The notes below the pieces were generated by a model. The model saw nothing but the letters and a program-made list of their open reading frames with translations, searched no databases and was not told the DNA's origin. A program made the translations under genes and the position numbers. From Rugamonas sp. A1-17 (GTDB lineage: Bacteria; Pseudomonadota; Gammaproteobacteria; Burkholderiales; Burkholderiaceae_D), in the NCBI GenBank assembly GCA_025548565.1, contig JAJLPB010000019.1:1-64000 (forward strand): 64,000 bases of DNA. Reading direction: 5' to 3'. How positions within the stretch are numbered: position 1 is the first letter of the stretch; every line of letters begins with the position of its first letter. Of this stretch, positions 33,242 through 41,911 are shown piece by piece.

Positions 33242-34447
33242 TTAGCCCTTGCAACCAGCGCCACGACGAACTTCATCGGACCAGCGAGGAAGGTCTGCCA
33301 AGCTGCTTGGTGCGAAAGTGCCCGAGGCGCGATCGATCCAACACATGGTCGCGTGAATCTTGTCTGTCTTATTGGACAACCGCTTCTCACGCAGATCACT
33401 AGTCAGACGCTGTGCACTATTGGGCGCCGTGACCTTTAAATAGCCGATGGCCATGATGTCGGCGTAAGCCTCTCGCCACAACTGGGTCAATGGTCGTCTG
33501 GATGCAGCGATATAGCTCGGAATATCGCGGATGCCCGCTGAATCTGCGGGCGCTATCGAATGGGTGTCTATCGGACCGCCGGAGCCGGCCTTCGGCAAGT
33601 CGCGGGCAACGTCGGCGCAATGTGCGAGCTCGTGCATCAACACGGCGTTGGTCCAAAGCCCCCTGTCTTGGGCGCTCTTCGGTCCAAAGTCTCGCTCGAC
33701 CGTCCAGGAATCGACATACAATTCGCAGTAACCTTGACGAACCTCCATCGACGCCGGCGAGGATTCCCCCAACATGAGCGTGGTCGTCTTCCAACTATCT
33801 TTCGGCTCCGCCAACACGACATCAATGCCAAACGATTCCTTGGCAAATTTGGAAATCATTGGCATACCTTCGGGCGACTGTGCGAACTTGTCGATGCTGC
33901 TCTTGTGTTTCGCAGCGACGTACTTCATAAAGCCCTCTTCGGCAATACCTGGAACAAAAACCGACATGACGCTGGCAATTACCGCCCCAATAGCGACTAA
34001 AAATAATCGATGCCAGCGATTCCAAGCCAATCGCGGCTGAGACTGAGGACGGCGATACATGGTCCAGCCTAAGTAGCCACCCAGCACGGCCGCAGCCGAA
34101 AAGAAGCAGCCGATCTGAATCCAGCTGAGCGCGAGTTTTTCCCAGCCCAGTACCGAGAATGCACCGAGCAGCAACCAGCCAATGGGGGACAGTGCTGTCC
34201 ACGTGGATGGTGCAGGCTCTGGGCACTTGCTCGCGAGTTCCAACAACCTGGCCATTTGCTCGCCGTTGAGCATATCTTGATCACGCAAGCATTGCATATA
34301 GGAGTCGAGACGAAGCTGCCAGTCCCGTCGATTCAGCAGTGCATCGCCTTTTAGTTGGCGAATAAACGCAGGGCTCGACTCGCCGCCGACGCCGGTAAGG
34401 TCATGAAGGCAGGTAAAAAGGTTCTCAACGGCCGGTTTAAAAGACAT
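33242..34447 (-). CDS. Membrane zincin metallopeptidase-like protein
   Basis: 401 aa from the ATG at 34447 (MSFKPAVENLFTCLHDLTGV). Three hydrophobic segments near residues 80-170 (GWLLLGAFSVLGW, GCFFSAAAVLGGYLGW, FLVAIGAVIASVMSVFV) are followed by a soluble domain with HELAH (LMHELAHCADVARD) and a later acidic cluster (WREAYADIMAI) that could supply the third ligand. The zinc site probably faces the periplasm or cytoplasm; the topology is uncertain. No family assigned. Confidence 0.7.
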   Translation of the reverse strand: MSFKPAVENLFTCLHDLTGVGGESSPAFIRQLKGDALLNRRDWQLRLDSYMQCLRDQDMLNGEQMARLLELASKCPEPAPSTWTALSPIGWLLLGAFSVLGWEKLALSWIQIGCFFSAAAVLGGYLGWTMYRRPQSQPRLAWNRWHRLFLVAIGAVIASVMSVFVPGIAEEGFMKYVAAKHKSSIDKFAQSPEGMPMISKFAKESFGIDVVLAEPKDSWKTTTLMLGESSPASMEVRQGYCELYVDSWTVERDFGPKSAQDRGLWTNAVLMHELAHCADVARDLPKAGSGGPIDTHSIAPADSAGIRDIPSYIAASRRPLTQLWREAYADIMAIGYLKVTAPNSAQRLTSDLREKRLSNKTDKIHATMCWIDRASGTFAPSSLADLPRWSDEVRRGAGCKG

Positions 34448-34586
34448 GGGTTTGACGAAGGAGTTGTGACCAAAAGAGTGTATAGGATAAGTGCCACACA
34501 ACAGGCAATCGCTACCGGAAACTTCAACTTTCTCAGGCTATGCCGCTATACTTACGCTTCCATTTAATAACGGGAATGAGAAAATT

Positions 34587-35027
34587 ATGACCGACATGGC
34601 TAGCGTCCTGAAATCTGAAATCGCCCGAATCGCGAAGAAACAAATGCGCACTGAACTAGAGCCATTTAGGAAGTCGACGGCCGATTCGAAAGCAAAGATT
34701 TCCGCGCTAAAGGCTGAAGTTGAGCAGCTCAAACAAGTTGTCAAGAGGTTGGAGAAACAACTTCCCAAGGCAGACCGTTCCACTACGACTAATGAAGCAG
34801 ATACGTCACGCCAGCGGTTCACCGCGAAAGGGTTTGCATCTCTGCGCACCCGCCTCGGGCTGACATACGTACAGATGGGCCAGCTGATCGGAGCGTCCGA
34901 CCAATCTGTGAAAAACTGGGAAGAGGGCAGTGCAACTCCTCGCGAGAATTTCCAACAAAAAATCTTTGCTTTGCGTGGAATTGGAAAAAAAGCGGTATCG
35001 GTGATGCTGGGCGAACAACAGCAGTAG
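34587..35027 (+). CDS. HTH (XRE-like) protein with coiled coil, 146 aa
   Basis: Starts at the ATG at 34587 (MTDMASVLKSEIARIAKKQM). The first half is coiled coil (KISALKAEVEQLKQVVKRLE); the second half is an XRE-like HTH (FASLRTRLGLTYVQMGQLIG then QSVKNWEEGSATPRENFQ). A family of this build is common in beta-proteobacteria. Probably a DNA-binding regulator. Confidence 0.7.
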   Translation: MTDMASVLKSEIARIAKKQMRTELEPFRKSTADSKAKISALKAEVEQLKQVVKRLEKQLPKADRSTTTNEADTSRQRFTAKGFASLRTRLGLTYVQMGQLIGASDQSVKNWEEGSATPRENFQQKIFALRGIGKKAVSVMLGEQQQ

Positions 35028-35150
35028 GACATCGAGACCGTTCGAGGCCAGGTACATTCCTGGTCCGTTATCGTCGCGCGCCAAGGTCGCGCAGGCCAGC
35101 TTGCGCCCCTTCGCGACCACTCCAGGTATGAACCGGTTCACCGACAGTTC

Positions 35151-35624
35151 TCAACTTGAAGAGACATCTAACTCAACGCGCCGAATCGAAAGAAGGCAGG
35201 CAACAATACAACCAGCCAGATTGGTGCCAATCTGTGTCCACTGGATGTACCCGCGCGCCGACGCTCCATAAACGCTGACGAATGCCTGATTCCATTCGAA
35301 AACCAAATTGGCAGAGAAGTAGACGAACCCAAAGACGGTTGCAAGCACAAGACCGACATGTGCGCTGAGCCACGCTACTATCCGGCAATGAATCGATGGT
35401 GAATGAACAGTCCGTCCACTAGGCCACGAGAAGCACAGATGCATGTAAGTGGCGCAGATAAGCGGGATAGCGATGGCTGCAAAGAAATGCTCAAGCAAAG
35501 CCCTACCTTCAAACCCAAAATTCAACGTGACCCACTGCCGCACGGGATTGCCATGACAAAGACGAAGAAAGAGGGCGAGGGTCCCGACGGAAATAGAAAG
35601 GAAAAAATTGGCGATAGTATTCAA
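35151..35624 (-). CDS. Membrane protein, 157 aa
   Basis: Starts at a TTG with GGAG at good spacing. Four hydrophobic segments (FFLSISVGTLALFLRL, FFAAIAIPLICATYMHLCF, SAHVGLVLATVFGFVYF, IGTNLAGCIVACLLSI). Integral membrane protein; function unknown. The roughly 300 bases upstream hold no gene that I can support. Confidence 0.6.
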   Translation of the reverse strand: MNTIANFFLSISVGTLALFLRLCHGNPVRQWVTLNFGFEGRALLEHFFAAIAIPLICATYMHLCFSWPSGRTVHSPSIHCRIVAWLSAHVGLVLATVFGFVYFSANLVFEWNQAFVSVYGASARGYIQWTQIGTNLAGCIVACLLSIRRVELDVSSS

Positions 35625-35920
35625 AGGTGTGCTCCAAGGTTATAGAAAAATCAGACCCGGTCTAGCCGCTATCGTCGAAGTGACGACCTGGAAAAACCGA
35701 TGTCTTCATTTTTGTATAGCGTTCACACACGCGAATATTTTATCCCTTTGACAAAATAGTTGAAAATCGACTCCCGCCCTTTCTATCGATCCGCATCCAG
35801 ACAATCCTCACACAGTCCAGCTTGACCTTCCCACCCTAGATTTTCTGCAGTTTTCGCCGGATGCGACAAGCCCAATCTGTAAGACCTCGCCAAGCCCAAG
35901 ATAACGATCGTATTAGGGTC

Positions 35921-36775
35921 TCATCGCCATTTCCGGAGCGGGTGGCCGTGATACCTCACTGCATCGCAAGATGTGGCGAACAGGGCTCCTTCAGGCTTTT
36001 CTGCCGCCTCCACGAAACAAGGTGCAATGCCAGCCATAAACGTCGGAATGCGAAGCAGTTGGTATTCTTGCGCAGACAGTCCCATGTCCGAGACCAGCGC
36101 GGCATGCAGCGCGGCGTAGTTCATTCTCAACTTCGGGTAATGCCGGAGAAGTACCTTTTCCACCTCGAAGGCCAAAGTTACGTGCGGCCCATTCGCCAAG
36201 CCCAATTTTGCGGCAAGCGCCATCAGCCAAGGCAACCGTTCATCGGTCGAGTTGATCGGCCGACCGTATCCATGGATGCGATGTTCCCGTGCGTGCTTTA
36301 ATACGAGACGTTCTAGATCTTCGCCGTCTTGTACTCGAATTAAGGCTTGCTGCAGAAAGTCGAGTGCCCACAGTCCTGCCTGGCCACCGTAGACGGTAGC
36401 CTCCGATATCGCCAATGCGGCCACCATGCCCATGGTAGGGCTGCTGCGCGAGTTTGCCGCTAACGCGGCGGCGCGGTTATTCCACAACCTGGCGTCGGGG
36501 TAGCTCGTGTTGACCCAAATACCGTGGAGCATTTCAATTTGTTCGGGCTTCAGACGCCTTCCGGTGATGCCAAACGCATATAAATCGACCCAATCGAGAC
36601 CGCCTAGGTCTCGGTGCAGATCGTGCCCGCGAAATATTGCGTGGGTGCCAGGGAAAGCACCGCCGACCGCAGTAGGAAGTCGCCCAGCATGTTGGCGAAG
36701 CACCGATGGACCACGGTTAGGCTCCGCCGGCACAGTTGAACCGCCTTCCAAGAGCATGCTTTTAGATTGGATCAT
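35921..36775 (-). CDS. Citrate-synthase-like protein 2 (degenerate), 284 aa
   Basis: GGAGG before the ATG (36775), which overlaps the upstream stop by four bases (ATGA). The fold is citrate synthase/citryl-CoA-lyase-like: AALAISEATVYGGQAGLWAL (usual PLHGGA), HRIHGYGRPINSTDER (usual GFGHP), and VRYHGHPLRKW (usual substrate-binding YxGP end). At the first site the catalytic His is replaced by Tyr, and at the second by Arg. It probably acts as a subunit with its paralog; the reaction is unknown. Confidence 0.65.
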   Translation of the reverse strand: MIQSKSMLLEGGSTVPAEPNRGPSVLRQHAGRLPTAVGGAFPGTHAIFRGHDLHRDLGGLDWVDLYAFGITGRRLKPEQIEMLHGIWVNTSYPDARLWNNRAAALAANSRSSPTMGMVAALAISEATVYGGQAGLWALDFLQQALIRVQDGEDLERLVLKHAREHRIHGYGRPINSTDERLPWLMALAAKLGLANGPHVTLAFEVEKVLLRHYPKLRMNYAALHAALVSDMGLSAQEYQLLRIPTFMAGIAPCFVEAAEKPEGALFATSCDAVRYHGHPLRKWR

Positions 36776-37608
36776 TGTGCCTCCACGTTTGCATTCGGAT
36801 CGAGCTCCAGAGGGTAAAAAGGGAAGTGCCGAAATCCCACACTGCGCTGCTCCAGCGCATGGGCTGCGGCCCCCGGCAAGCGCAGCAACAGGTAAAGCAT
36901 CTCGCCCTCGCCTGGTGTCAGCCCCAGATCGGCGAGGACAGCCGCGGCCACACCGCTTAAAGAGAGGGGCAGACCAAACGCCAACCGCAATGGCTCTAGA
37001 TGCGCAAGCAACCAAGCAGATCGTGGACCTGCACCTAGGTTCGACAAGCATGTGAGCAGCTGACGCACAACTGTCGAGGTGGAGACGCCATGAGGTTCCA
37101 ACCCAGGGAGTTGGCCAGCAGCAGGCCACACTTGAATCGGTTCCCCTGCCGGGGCCAGATCATAGTTGACCCAGGCGGCCAGATCTGCGCCGCAGTTGGC
37201 CCAAAGCACCATCGCGTCATGGACATCCCGAGCGCCGCCATTGCGGCCGGCAGCCACCGACAATGCTCCAATCAAGCTAGCGGCGGCCGGTGAGCCGCCA
37301 ACGGCGCCGCACATTGCGGCATGCACCGAGGCGTCGCGCGGCCCAGGATTGGCCATAGCCACCGCCAAGGCCTCGAGCACGGCGACCTGCACTTGGTCAG
37401 GGCGCTCGTCCCGCAGAAGCAACAGCAGCATTTCAATCCACCCAATCTTACCAACCAGGTCGCCGAAGACGTCGAAGCCGCGGCAATATGCCGCACGGGT
37501 AGCGAACGGATTGTCAGCTTCCGGCTCTTCCAGCCAGATGCGAGTATGGATCACATCGCGCTCGCCGGTATCTTCGGTTGTTCGATTAGGGATCGTCGTG
37601 TCCATCAT
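36772..37608 (-). CDS. Citrate-synthase-like protein 1 (degenerate), 278 aa
   Basis: Overlaps the ThDP-enzyme stop (ATGA) at 37608, with GGAGGA upstream. Features: FGDLVGKIGWIEMLLLLLRD, SLIGALSVAAGRNGGARDVH (the family's G-H-G-G-A has N for H), and PGLEPHGVSTSTVV (near GFGHP, His kept). The size is close to the short citryl-CoA-lyase-type proteins. The C-terminal region (FRHFPFYPLELDPNANVE) differs from classic enzymes. Part of a coupled three-gene operon. Confidence 0.65.
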   Translation of the reverse strand: MMDTTIPNRTTEDTGERDVIHTRIWLEEPEADNPFATRAAYCRGFDVFGDLVGKIGWIEMLLLLLRDERPDQVQVAVLEALAVAMANPGPRDASVHAAMCGAVGGSPAAASLIGALSVAAGRNGGARDVHDAMVLWANCGADLAAWVNYDLAPAGEPIQVWPAAGQLPGLEPHGVSTSTVVRQLLTCLSNLGAGPRSAWLLAHLEPLRLAFGLPLSLSGVAAAVLADLGLTPGEGEMLYLLLRLPGAAAHALEQRSVGFRHFPFYPLELDPNANVEAQ

Positions 37609-39413
37609 TGGCACTCCTCCAGCAAGACGCGCATTCGGCTCCCAATAGGAGGTACTTCGTCGGGATCAATATGCACGTCGAGCAGTGTCGGGCCAGGATA
37701 AGTGCAGATCGCGTTGAAATCGAGCGCGGCCAATTCAGCAGGGGAATGAACCGTGTACGCGCGCCCGCCCAAAGAGCGCGCAAGCATGGCGAAGTCCGTC
37801 CGCGGCAATGCGTATGCGATCTGCTCTCCACCGCCGAGGCGTTGGCCATGCTTGACCATCCCCAACGCCGCGTCGTTCAGCACCACAAAAACGACGCACA
37901 GCAATTCCGCAACCGCAACCGAGAATTCCTGCCCACTCATCAACATACTGCCGTCACCGGTGATGCAAACTACTGGAGCGCCCGGATTTGCTGCCGCCGT
38001 TCCTATGGCGGCCCCGATCGCCCAGCCCATCGGTGCAAAATGGGTGGTCTGTCGCAGCCAACCGCCTCGGCTATGTCTGCGATCGCCAGTCAACTCAACC
38101 GCTCCGCCGGCGCGGCGATCATAGGGTTGAAGGTAGTGAGTCGCCCAGGCAACGCTGTTCCCAGCATCAGCTAAGAAGCGAGTGCCGATTGGAAGAATTC
38201 GCCCCAACTCGTTCATCAGGCGCTGCGGCTTAATCGGAGTCGCATCGCTTGTGTAAGCCAAGGGGGCTTCAAGGTAATCTAGTTGCTCCCCACCGCGTCC
38301 AGAATGTACATTGGAAACGCTGTTCCGCTCGAAGCCAGCAAAACGCATTGCAGAGGACTCCTCGATCAGCGAAATGAGTCTACGAAAAACCAGACTTAAC
38401 TCCCCACGCATACGGAAGCGGGCCATCGGCGATCGTGCCAGATGCTCCGCCGACTCATCGACATGTACCAGCCTGTCGTTGAGCAGTGCTTCGCTCCAAC
38501 CACCGGTGTTCCACTCCCCCATGCTCGTCCCAACAGCAAGAATGACGTCTACGTCTTGCTCCAGAAGTGCAGCTTCGGCAGCAGCGTGACCTGCGAACCC
38601 GAACACGCCGCGATAACGTGGATGCTGTGGGCTCACCAGCCCTTTTCCGTCCGGCGTTACGACAAACGTCGCATCAAGGATGTCGACGAGTCGCAGAATT
38701 TCTCCCATCGCCTTGGCACAGCCGGCGCCCACCACGACGACTACCTTGTGGCTGTGGCTAAGCATATCGTGCAAGCGGTCAGTGCCCTCGAGATCGATCA
38801 ATGCCGTGGGGCGCAAGATTGAGTCCAAGTCGTACACCGAACCAACAGGTTCATGCTGCGCGCGAAACACATCCACTGGAACGCTCAGGTGAACTGGCCC
38901 ACCAGGGGAGCGCAGAGCGTGCTGCAGCGCGCTCAACAATTTCGACTCCAATTGCATCGGGTGCGATACCAGTGAGTTGTAACGGGTACAGTGCCGGAAC
39001 ATTCCCATGACATCGATTCCAGCACAGGTCGAATCCTGGAGGCCGTGCTTGCCAAACGAGGAAAGGGCGGGTTGGCCGGTGATAATCAGCATCGGCACGT
39101 TGTTGCTATAGGCTGTCGCAGCAGCTGTGACGATGTTGGTGGCGCCGGGGCCGGACGTGGACACACACACACCGATTTTACCTGTCTCGCGCGCGTAGCC
39201 ATCAGCCATGAATGCAGCGCCGGCCTCGTGTCTGGCCACGATGTGGCTCAACCGACCACCCTTGCGTTGATGTCGAGCGATTGCGTTATAGAGAGGCTCG
39301 ATAGCACCGCCAGGAATTCCAAACACGTAATCGATTCCCAACTGCTCCAGGTGGGCAACCAACAGGTCGGCCATGTCCATGCCAGCAAAAACCTGGCTTG
39401 TTTCAAATTGCAT
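37605..39413 (-). CDS. ThDP-dependent acetolactate-synthase-like enzyme
   Basis: 602 aa from the ATG at 39413 (MQFETSQVFAGMDMADLLVA), with AGGAG upstream. N-terminal Pyr domain with IVARHEAGAAFMADGYARE (conserved Glu) and STSGPGATN; middle domain VVVVVGAGCAKAMGEILR; C-terminal PP domain with CITGDGSMLMSGQEF then VFVVLNDAALGMVKHGQR, the metal/ThDP site. It decarboxylates a 2-keto acid and transfers the acyl anion. Substrate unknown; not obviously an IlvB, since no small subunit is present. It heads the operon with two citrate-synthase-like genes. Confidence 0.85.
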   Translation of the reverse strand: MQFETSQVFAGMDMADLLVAHLEQLGIDYVFGIPGGAIEPLYNAIARHQRKGGRLSHIVARHEAGAAFMADGYARETGKIGVCVSTSGPGATNIVTAAATAYSNNVPMLIITGQPALSSFGKHGLQDSTCAGIDVMGMFRHCTRYNSLVSHPMQLESKLLSALQHALRSPGGPVHLSVPVDVFRAQHEPVGSVYDLDSILRPTALIDLEGTDRLHDMLSHSHKVVVVVGAGCAKAMGEILRLVDILDATFVVTPDGKGLVSPQHPRYRGVFGFAGHAAAEAALLEQDVDVILAVGTSMGEWNTGGWSEALLNDRLVHVDESAEHLARSPMARFRMRGELSLVFRRLISLIEESSAMRFAGFERNSVSNVHSGRGGEQLDYLEAPLAYTSDATPIKPQRLMNELGRILPIGTRFLADAGNSVAWATHYLQPYDRRAGGAVELTGDRRHSRGGWLRQTTHFAPMGWAIGAAIGTAAANPGAPVVCITGDGSMLMSGQEFSVAVAELLCVVFVVLNDAALGMVKHGQRLGGGEQIAYALPRTDFAMLARSLGGRAYTVHSPAELAALDFNAICTYPGPTLLDVHIDPDEVPPIGSRMRVLLEECQ

Positions 39414-39502
39414 ATAATCTCCTGCCTGCGTCCGGCGGCATCGGTCTGGATATAGTTCCAAAACAAAGATATCGCGGGATCGTTGCGTTGCAAGCCAAAG
39501 AA

Positions 39503-40078
39503 ATGGCAGTTTGGCGCGCGCGGTCACTCTTTCGTAAACCTCGCACCTACAAGTTCACGCTGGCCCCATCCAACACATTCCCATCCCGACATGTAGGCGT
39601 CGCAGCAGAGGCCTTCGCAGCAGCTGTTTTCGCACAATGCGGCCTCGACATCTCGGTCCAATACGGCGCCAACCAACCGGAATACGATCTCATCGTCGCG
39701 CGAGGTGAACTGATGCTAAAGGTGTCGGTGAAGGGCAGCAAAGACGGCTGGTGGGGACTCACACAGAGCCTCCTTCGGGAGGCGCAATACCGCGACGCAG
39801 TTGATGAATGGAGGAAGCGGCATAAACCGAAAACCATCTTCTGCCTAGTTCAGTTTGCAAACGTTGAGGTAGGACAGATGGCGAGAATCTATCTCGCCAC
39901 GCCCGATGATGTGGCGGACCGACTTAGGGCCGCCTCAGGAGGAAGGGGGGATACCATATTGTACGAAAGCCATGTCCGAGGCCCAAGAGCTGCTGGCGCT
40001 GGAATTCTGGAGAAGCTCCCTGACGCCTGGAGGTTCAGTACAGCCAGGGTCGAAGAGCTGCTCCAGATCGTCTCGTGA
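39503..40078 (+). CDS. PD-(D/E)XK nuclease-like protein, 191 aa
   Basis: Starts most likely at the ATG at 39503 (MAVWRARSLFRKPRTYKF); a frame from 39398 is also open. GVAAEAFAAAVFAQCGLDIS then PEYDLIVARGELMLKVSVKG gives E...D...(V-x-V-K), the pattern of a PD-(D/E)XK fold seen in intron-associated and DUF endonucleases. Divergent from the ThDP operon. Possibly a restriction-type nuclease; assignment by pattern only. Confidence 0.5.
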   Translation: MAVWRARSLFRKPRTYKFTLAPSNTFPSRHVGVAAEAFAAAVFAQCGLDISVQYGANQPEYDLIVARGELMLKVSVKGSKDGWWGLTQSLLREAQYRDAVDEWRKRHKPKTIFCLVQFANVEVGQMARIYLATPDDVADRLRAASGGRGDTILYESHVRGPRAAGAGILEKLPDAWRFSTARVEELLQIVS

Positions 40079-40115
40079 CGATCTCGGCCAATTGCGAGAA
40101 ACACTGCAGCCAACT

Positions 40116-40439
40116 TTAGTCGATGAAAATCTCTCCGCCAACCATGGAACTGGCTCTGGCCCATTCCAATTCCAGTCGACGGAACAAGTCCTCGACAAAC
40201 TCCGAATCAGCCGCGGCTTCTGGTCCCACATACCCGTGTCCTACGCAGTAGGTCTCGAAGCGAAGTCGCACGCTGGGAAAACTGGCGGCGAACCGAGGCA
40301 AGTCGATAGTGTCATCAAGCACGGTGACGTGCACCTGACCACCTGTGTCTACCCAAAGCACATGGTGCCCAACGTCGTCATTTGCGCCGCCTAGCAGCGT
40401 CCGAAGATCATTCAAGCATGGATTTTGGTTAAGATTCAA
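40116..40439 (-). CDS. Hypothetical protein, 107 aa (TTG start)
   Basis: AGGGAG before a TTG at 40439 (MNLNQNPCLNDLRTLLGGAN). Mixed strand/helix: HHVLWVDTGGQVHVTVLDD, FEDLFRRLELEWAR-like end. No motif. Convergent with the nuclease-like gene. Function unknown. Confidence 0.55.
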   Translation of the reverse strand: MNLNQNPCLNDLRTLLGGANDDVGHHVLWVDTGGQVHVTVLDDTIDLPRFAASFPSVRLRFETYCVGHGYVGPEAAADSEFVEDLFRRLELEWARASSMVGGEIFID

Positions 40440-40748
40440 CGAGTACTCCCTTGTTGATAATTCCGTCTCAAGATTAGCAAAAATTCGGCGAGGATCTGGG
40501 GCAGCTGACGGTCGCCCAACTTAAAACCGTGATTGCCAGCTGCTCCATAAAGTCGCCTCATCGCCCGGCCCTCAATTATGGGACGGTGGAAAGTGAGCGC
40601 AAGCCATGTTAGAATTCTTGCGCCGGCTCCCGGCATGCTTCATCTCCCAACGCCCCAATTCCTCCGATATTGTTTCCGTTGTGCTTAGCACAACAGAGCT
40701 ATTCTTGCTCGACTCCTTTTCATCACCGCTTTGCGGAAGGAGTCACGT
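40440..40748. other. Intergenic stretch, no gene seen
   Basis: About 310 bases between divergent genes. It ends in a CCGC-TTT-GCGG hairpin (40726-40736) directly joined to the ribosome site GAAGGAG of the gene at 40749, another of the leader hairpins. Confidence 0.45.
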
Positions 40749-41804
40749 ATGCAACAGCAACACGCAACAACTGGCTGGGAGGCCGCTTGCATGTCCTTGA
40801 TGGACAGCGACCTCCCTGCACTAAATATCCCATCCCCTCCGCCTGAACCGATGCACAGCAACATCAGTGTGCAACCGGTCGTCAGCGGTCAAGCTCTGGC
40901 CCCAGATCCGGCCATACAGCAGCCGTCGAAGGTCGAACTACCTGCCGTGCCTGTGCCAACCGATCTCAACAGCATCTTCGAGAGGTATCGCCAACTAGGC
41001 GCCGAGATCGCACGCTTGGTATCAGTCCACCAGCAGACGGAGACTAGCCTATTCGGGAGTACCTTCACATCGAATGTATCGCTGGATGACGAAACGAACA
41101 TCGCACGCTCCGCGATCCGAACGTTGATCCACCAAGCTGAGCAAATGTACGCACCACCTGGCGGGTCGTTATCAATCCATCACTCCGAAGTAATGGACGC
41201 TCTGGGCTTAGACAATTGGGAAGGCGAATATTCAGAAATTCGCCAATCCGCGTGGAGAGGCTCTCGTATCCGAGGACTACGCCGAAGTAGCGAAATACCT
41301 CAAGCCTGTACGAATATCGAGAATTTCCTAGATCTCAAAAAAATCCAAGCCTACTTGGAACGCACCTATGGTGGAGAGGCCGGCGTGCGTCGAGGTCTAT
41401 CGCAGGCGGCGGCGGAAATCATCGGCTTCTTTGGCCTGCAGCGCAACGAGGCCGTTACACGTGTCAAGAGTGGATTCATCCTTTCAACGCGTGTCTACTC
41501 CACCAAAAAGGACTACGGAGAACATAACGGCATGTATTCGCCCTATAGCTCAGACAACACTCGAACGAAAGCGCTCCAGGCGCTCGAAACATTCTTCAAA
41601 CATGCCAACTTGCATTCGCTGTTCGAGACAGGAATCGCGACAATGGACTTCACGAACCACTATTTCCATTTTGCTCCTCGTGAAAAACGAATCTTGCCTG
41701 GCTTAGAAATCTCCTTCTTCAAAGAGGAATGGAAATTCAAATTCCAATCAGACACGGCTGAGAAGCTCATGCTGTTCCTCGGTGAATTCGGCTCCGATCA
41801 ATAA
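40749..41804 (+). CDS. DUF4942-like protein, 351 aa
   Basis: GGAAGGAG before the ATG at 40749 (MQQQHATTGWEAACMSLMDS). The first 90 residues are Pro-rich and disordered; a helical core follows with HSEVMDALGLDNWEGEYSEI, IENFLDLKKIQAYLERTYGG and FFKEEWKFKFQSDTAEKLML. The layout recalls DUF4942, often near plasmid-borne methyltransferase genes; by appearance only. Forms a pair with the downstream methyltransferase-helicase. Confidence 0.55.
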   Translation: MQQQHATTGWEAACMSLMDSDLPALNIPSPPPEPMHSNISVQPVVSGQALAPDPAIQQPSKVELPAVPVPTDLNSIFERYRQLGAEIARLVSVHQQTETSLFGSTFTSNVSLDDETNIARSAIRTLIHQAEQMYAPPGGSLSIHHSEVMDALGLDNWEGEYSEIRQSAWRGSRIRGLRRSSEIPQACTNIENFLDLKKIQAYLERTYGGEAGVRRGLSQAAAEIIGFFGLQRNEAVTRVKSGFILSTRVYSTKKDYGEHNGMYSPYSSDNTRTKALQALETFFKHANLHSLFETGIATMDFTNHYFHFAPREKRILPGLEISFFKEEWKFKFQSDTAEKLMLFLGEFGSDQ

Positions 41805-41876
41805 CGACAACACAAGCCCTCTGGGGCTTGCACATCCACGTCCAGGATCTGCAAGCCATCGCGCTCCCTGTTTTAT

Positions 41877-41896
41877 TCGCCGCTCTGCGGCACAAC
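41877..41896 (+). promoter_or_regulatory. Leader hairpin element (CGGCACAA type)
   Basis: TCGCCGCTCTGCGGCACAAC: GCCGC/GCGGC stem, 3-nt loop, then ACAAC and the ribosome site CAGGAGAAG of the gene at 41912. Near-identical to the element at 15777. Confidence 0.5.
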
Positions 41897-41911
41897 AACA
41901 GGAGAAGCATT

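Noticed and set aside
34806..35141. Minus-strand 111-codon frame opposite the XRE-like gene
   Set aside because: Most of it is the shadow of a clear HTH gene; only its first third looks protein-like and no start is supported.
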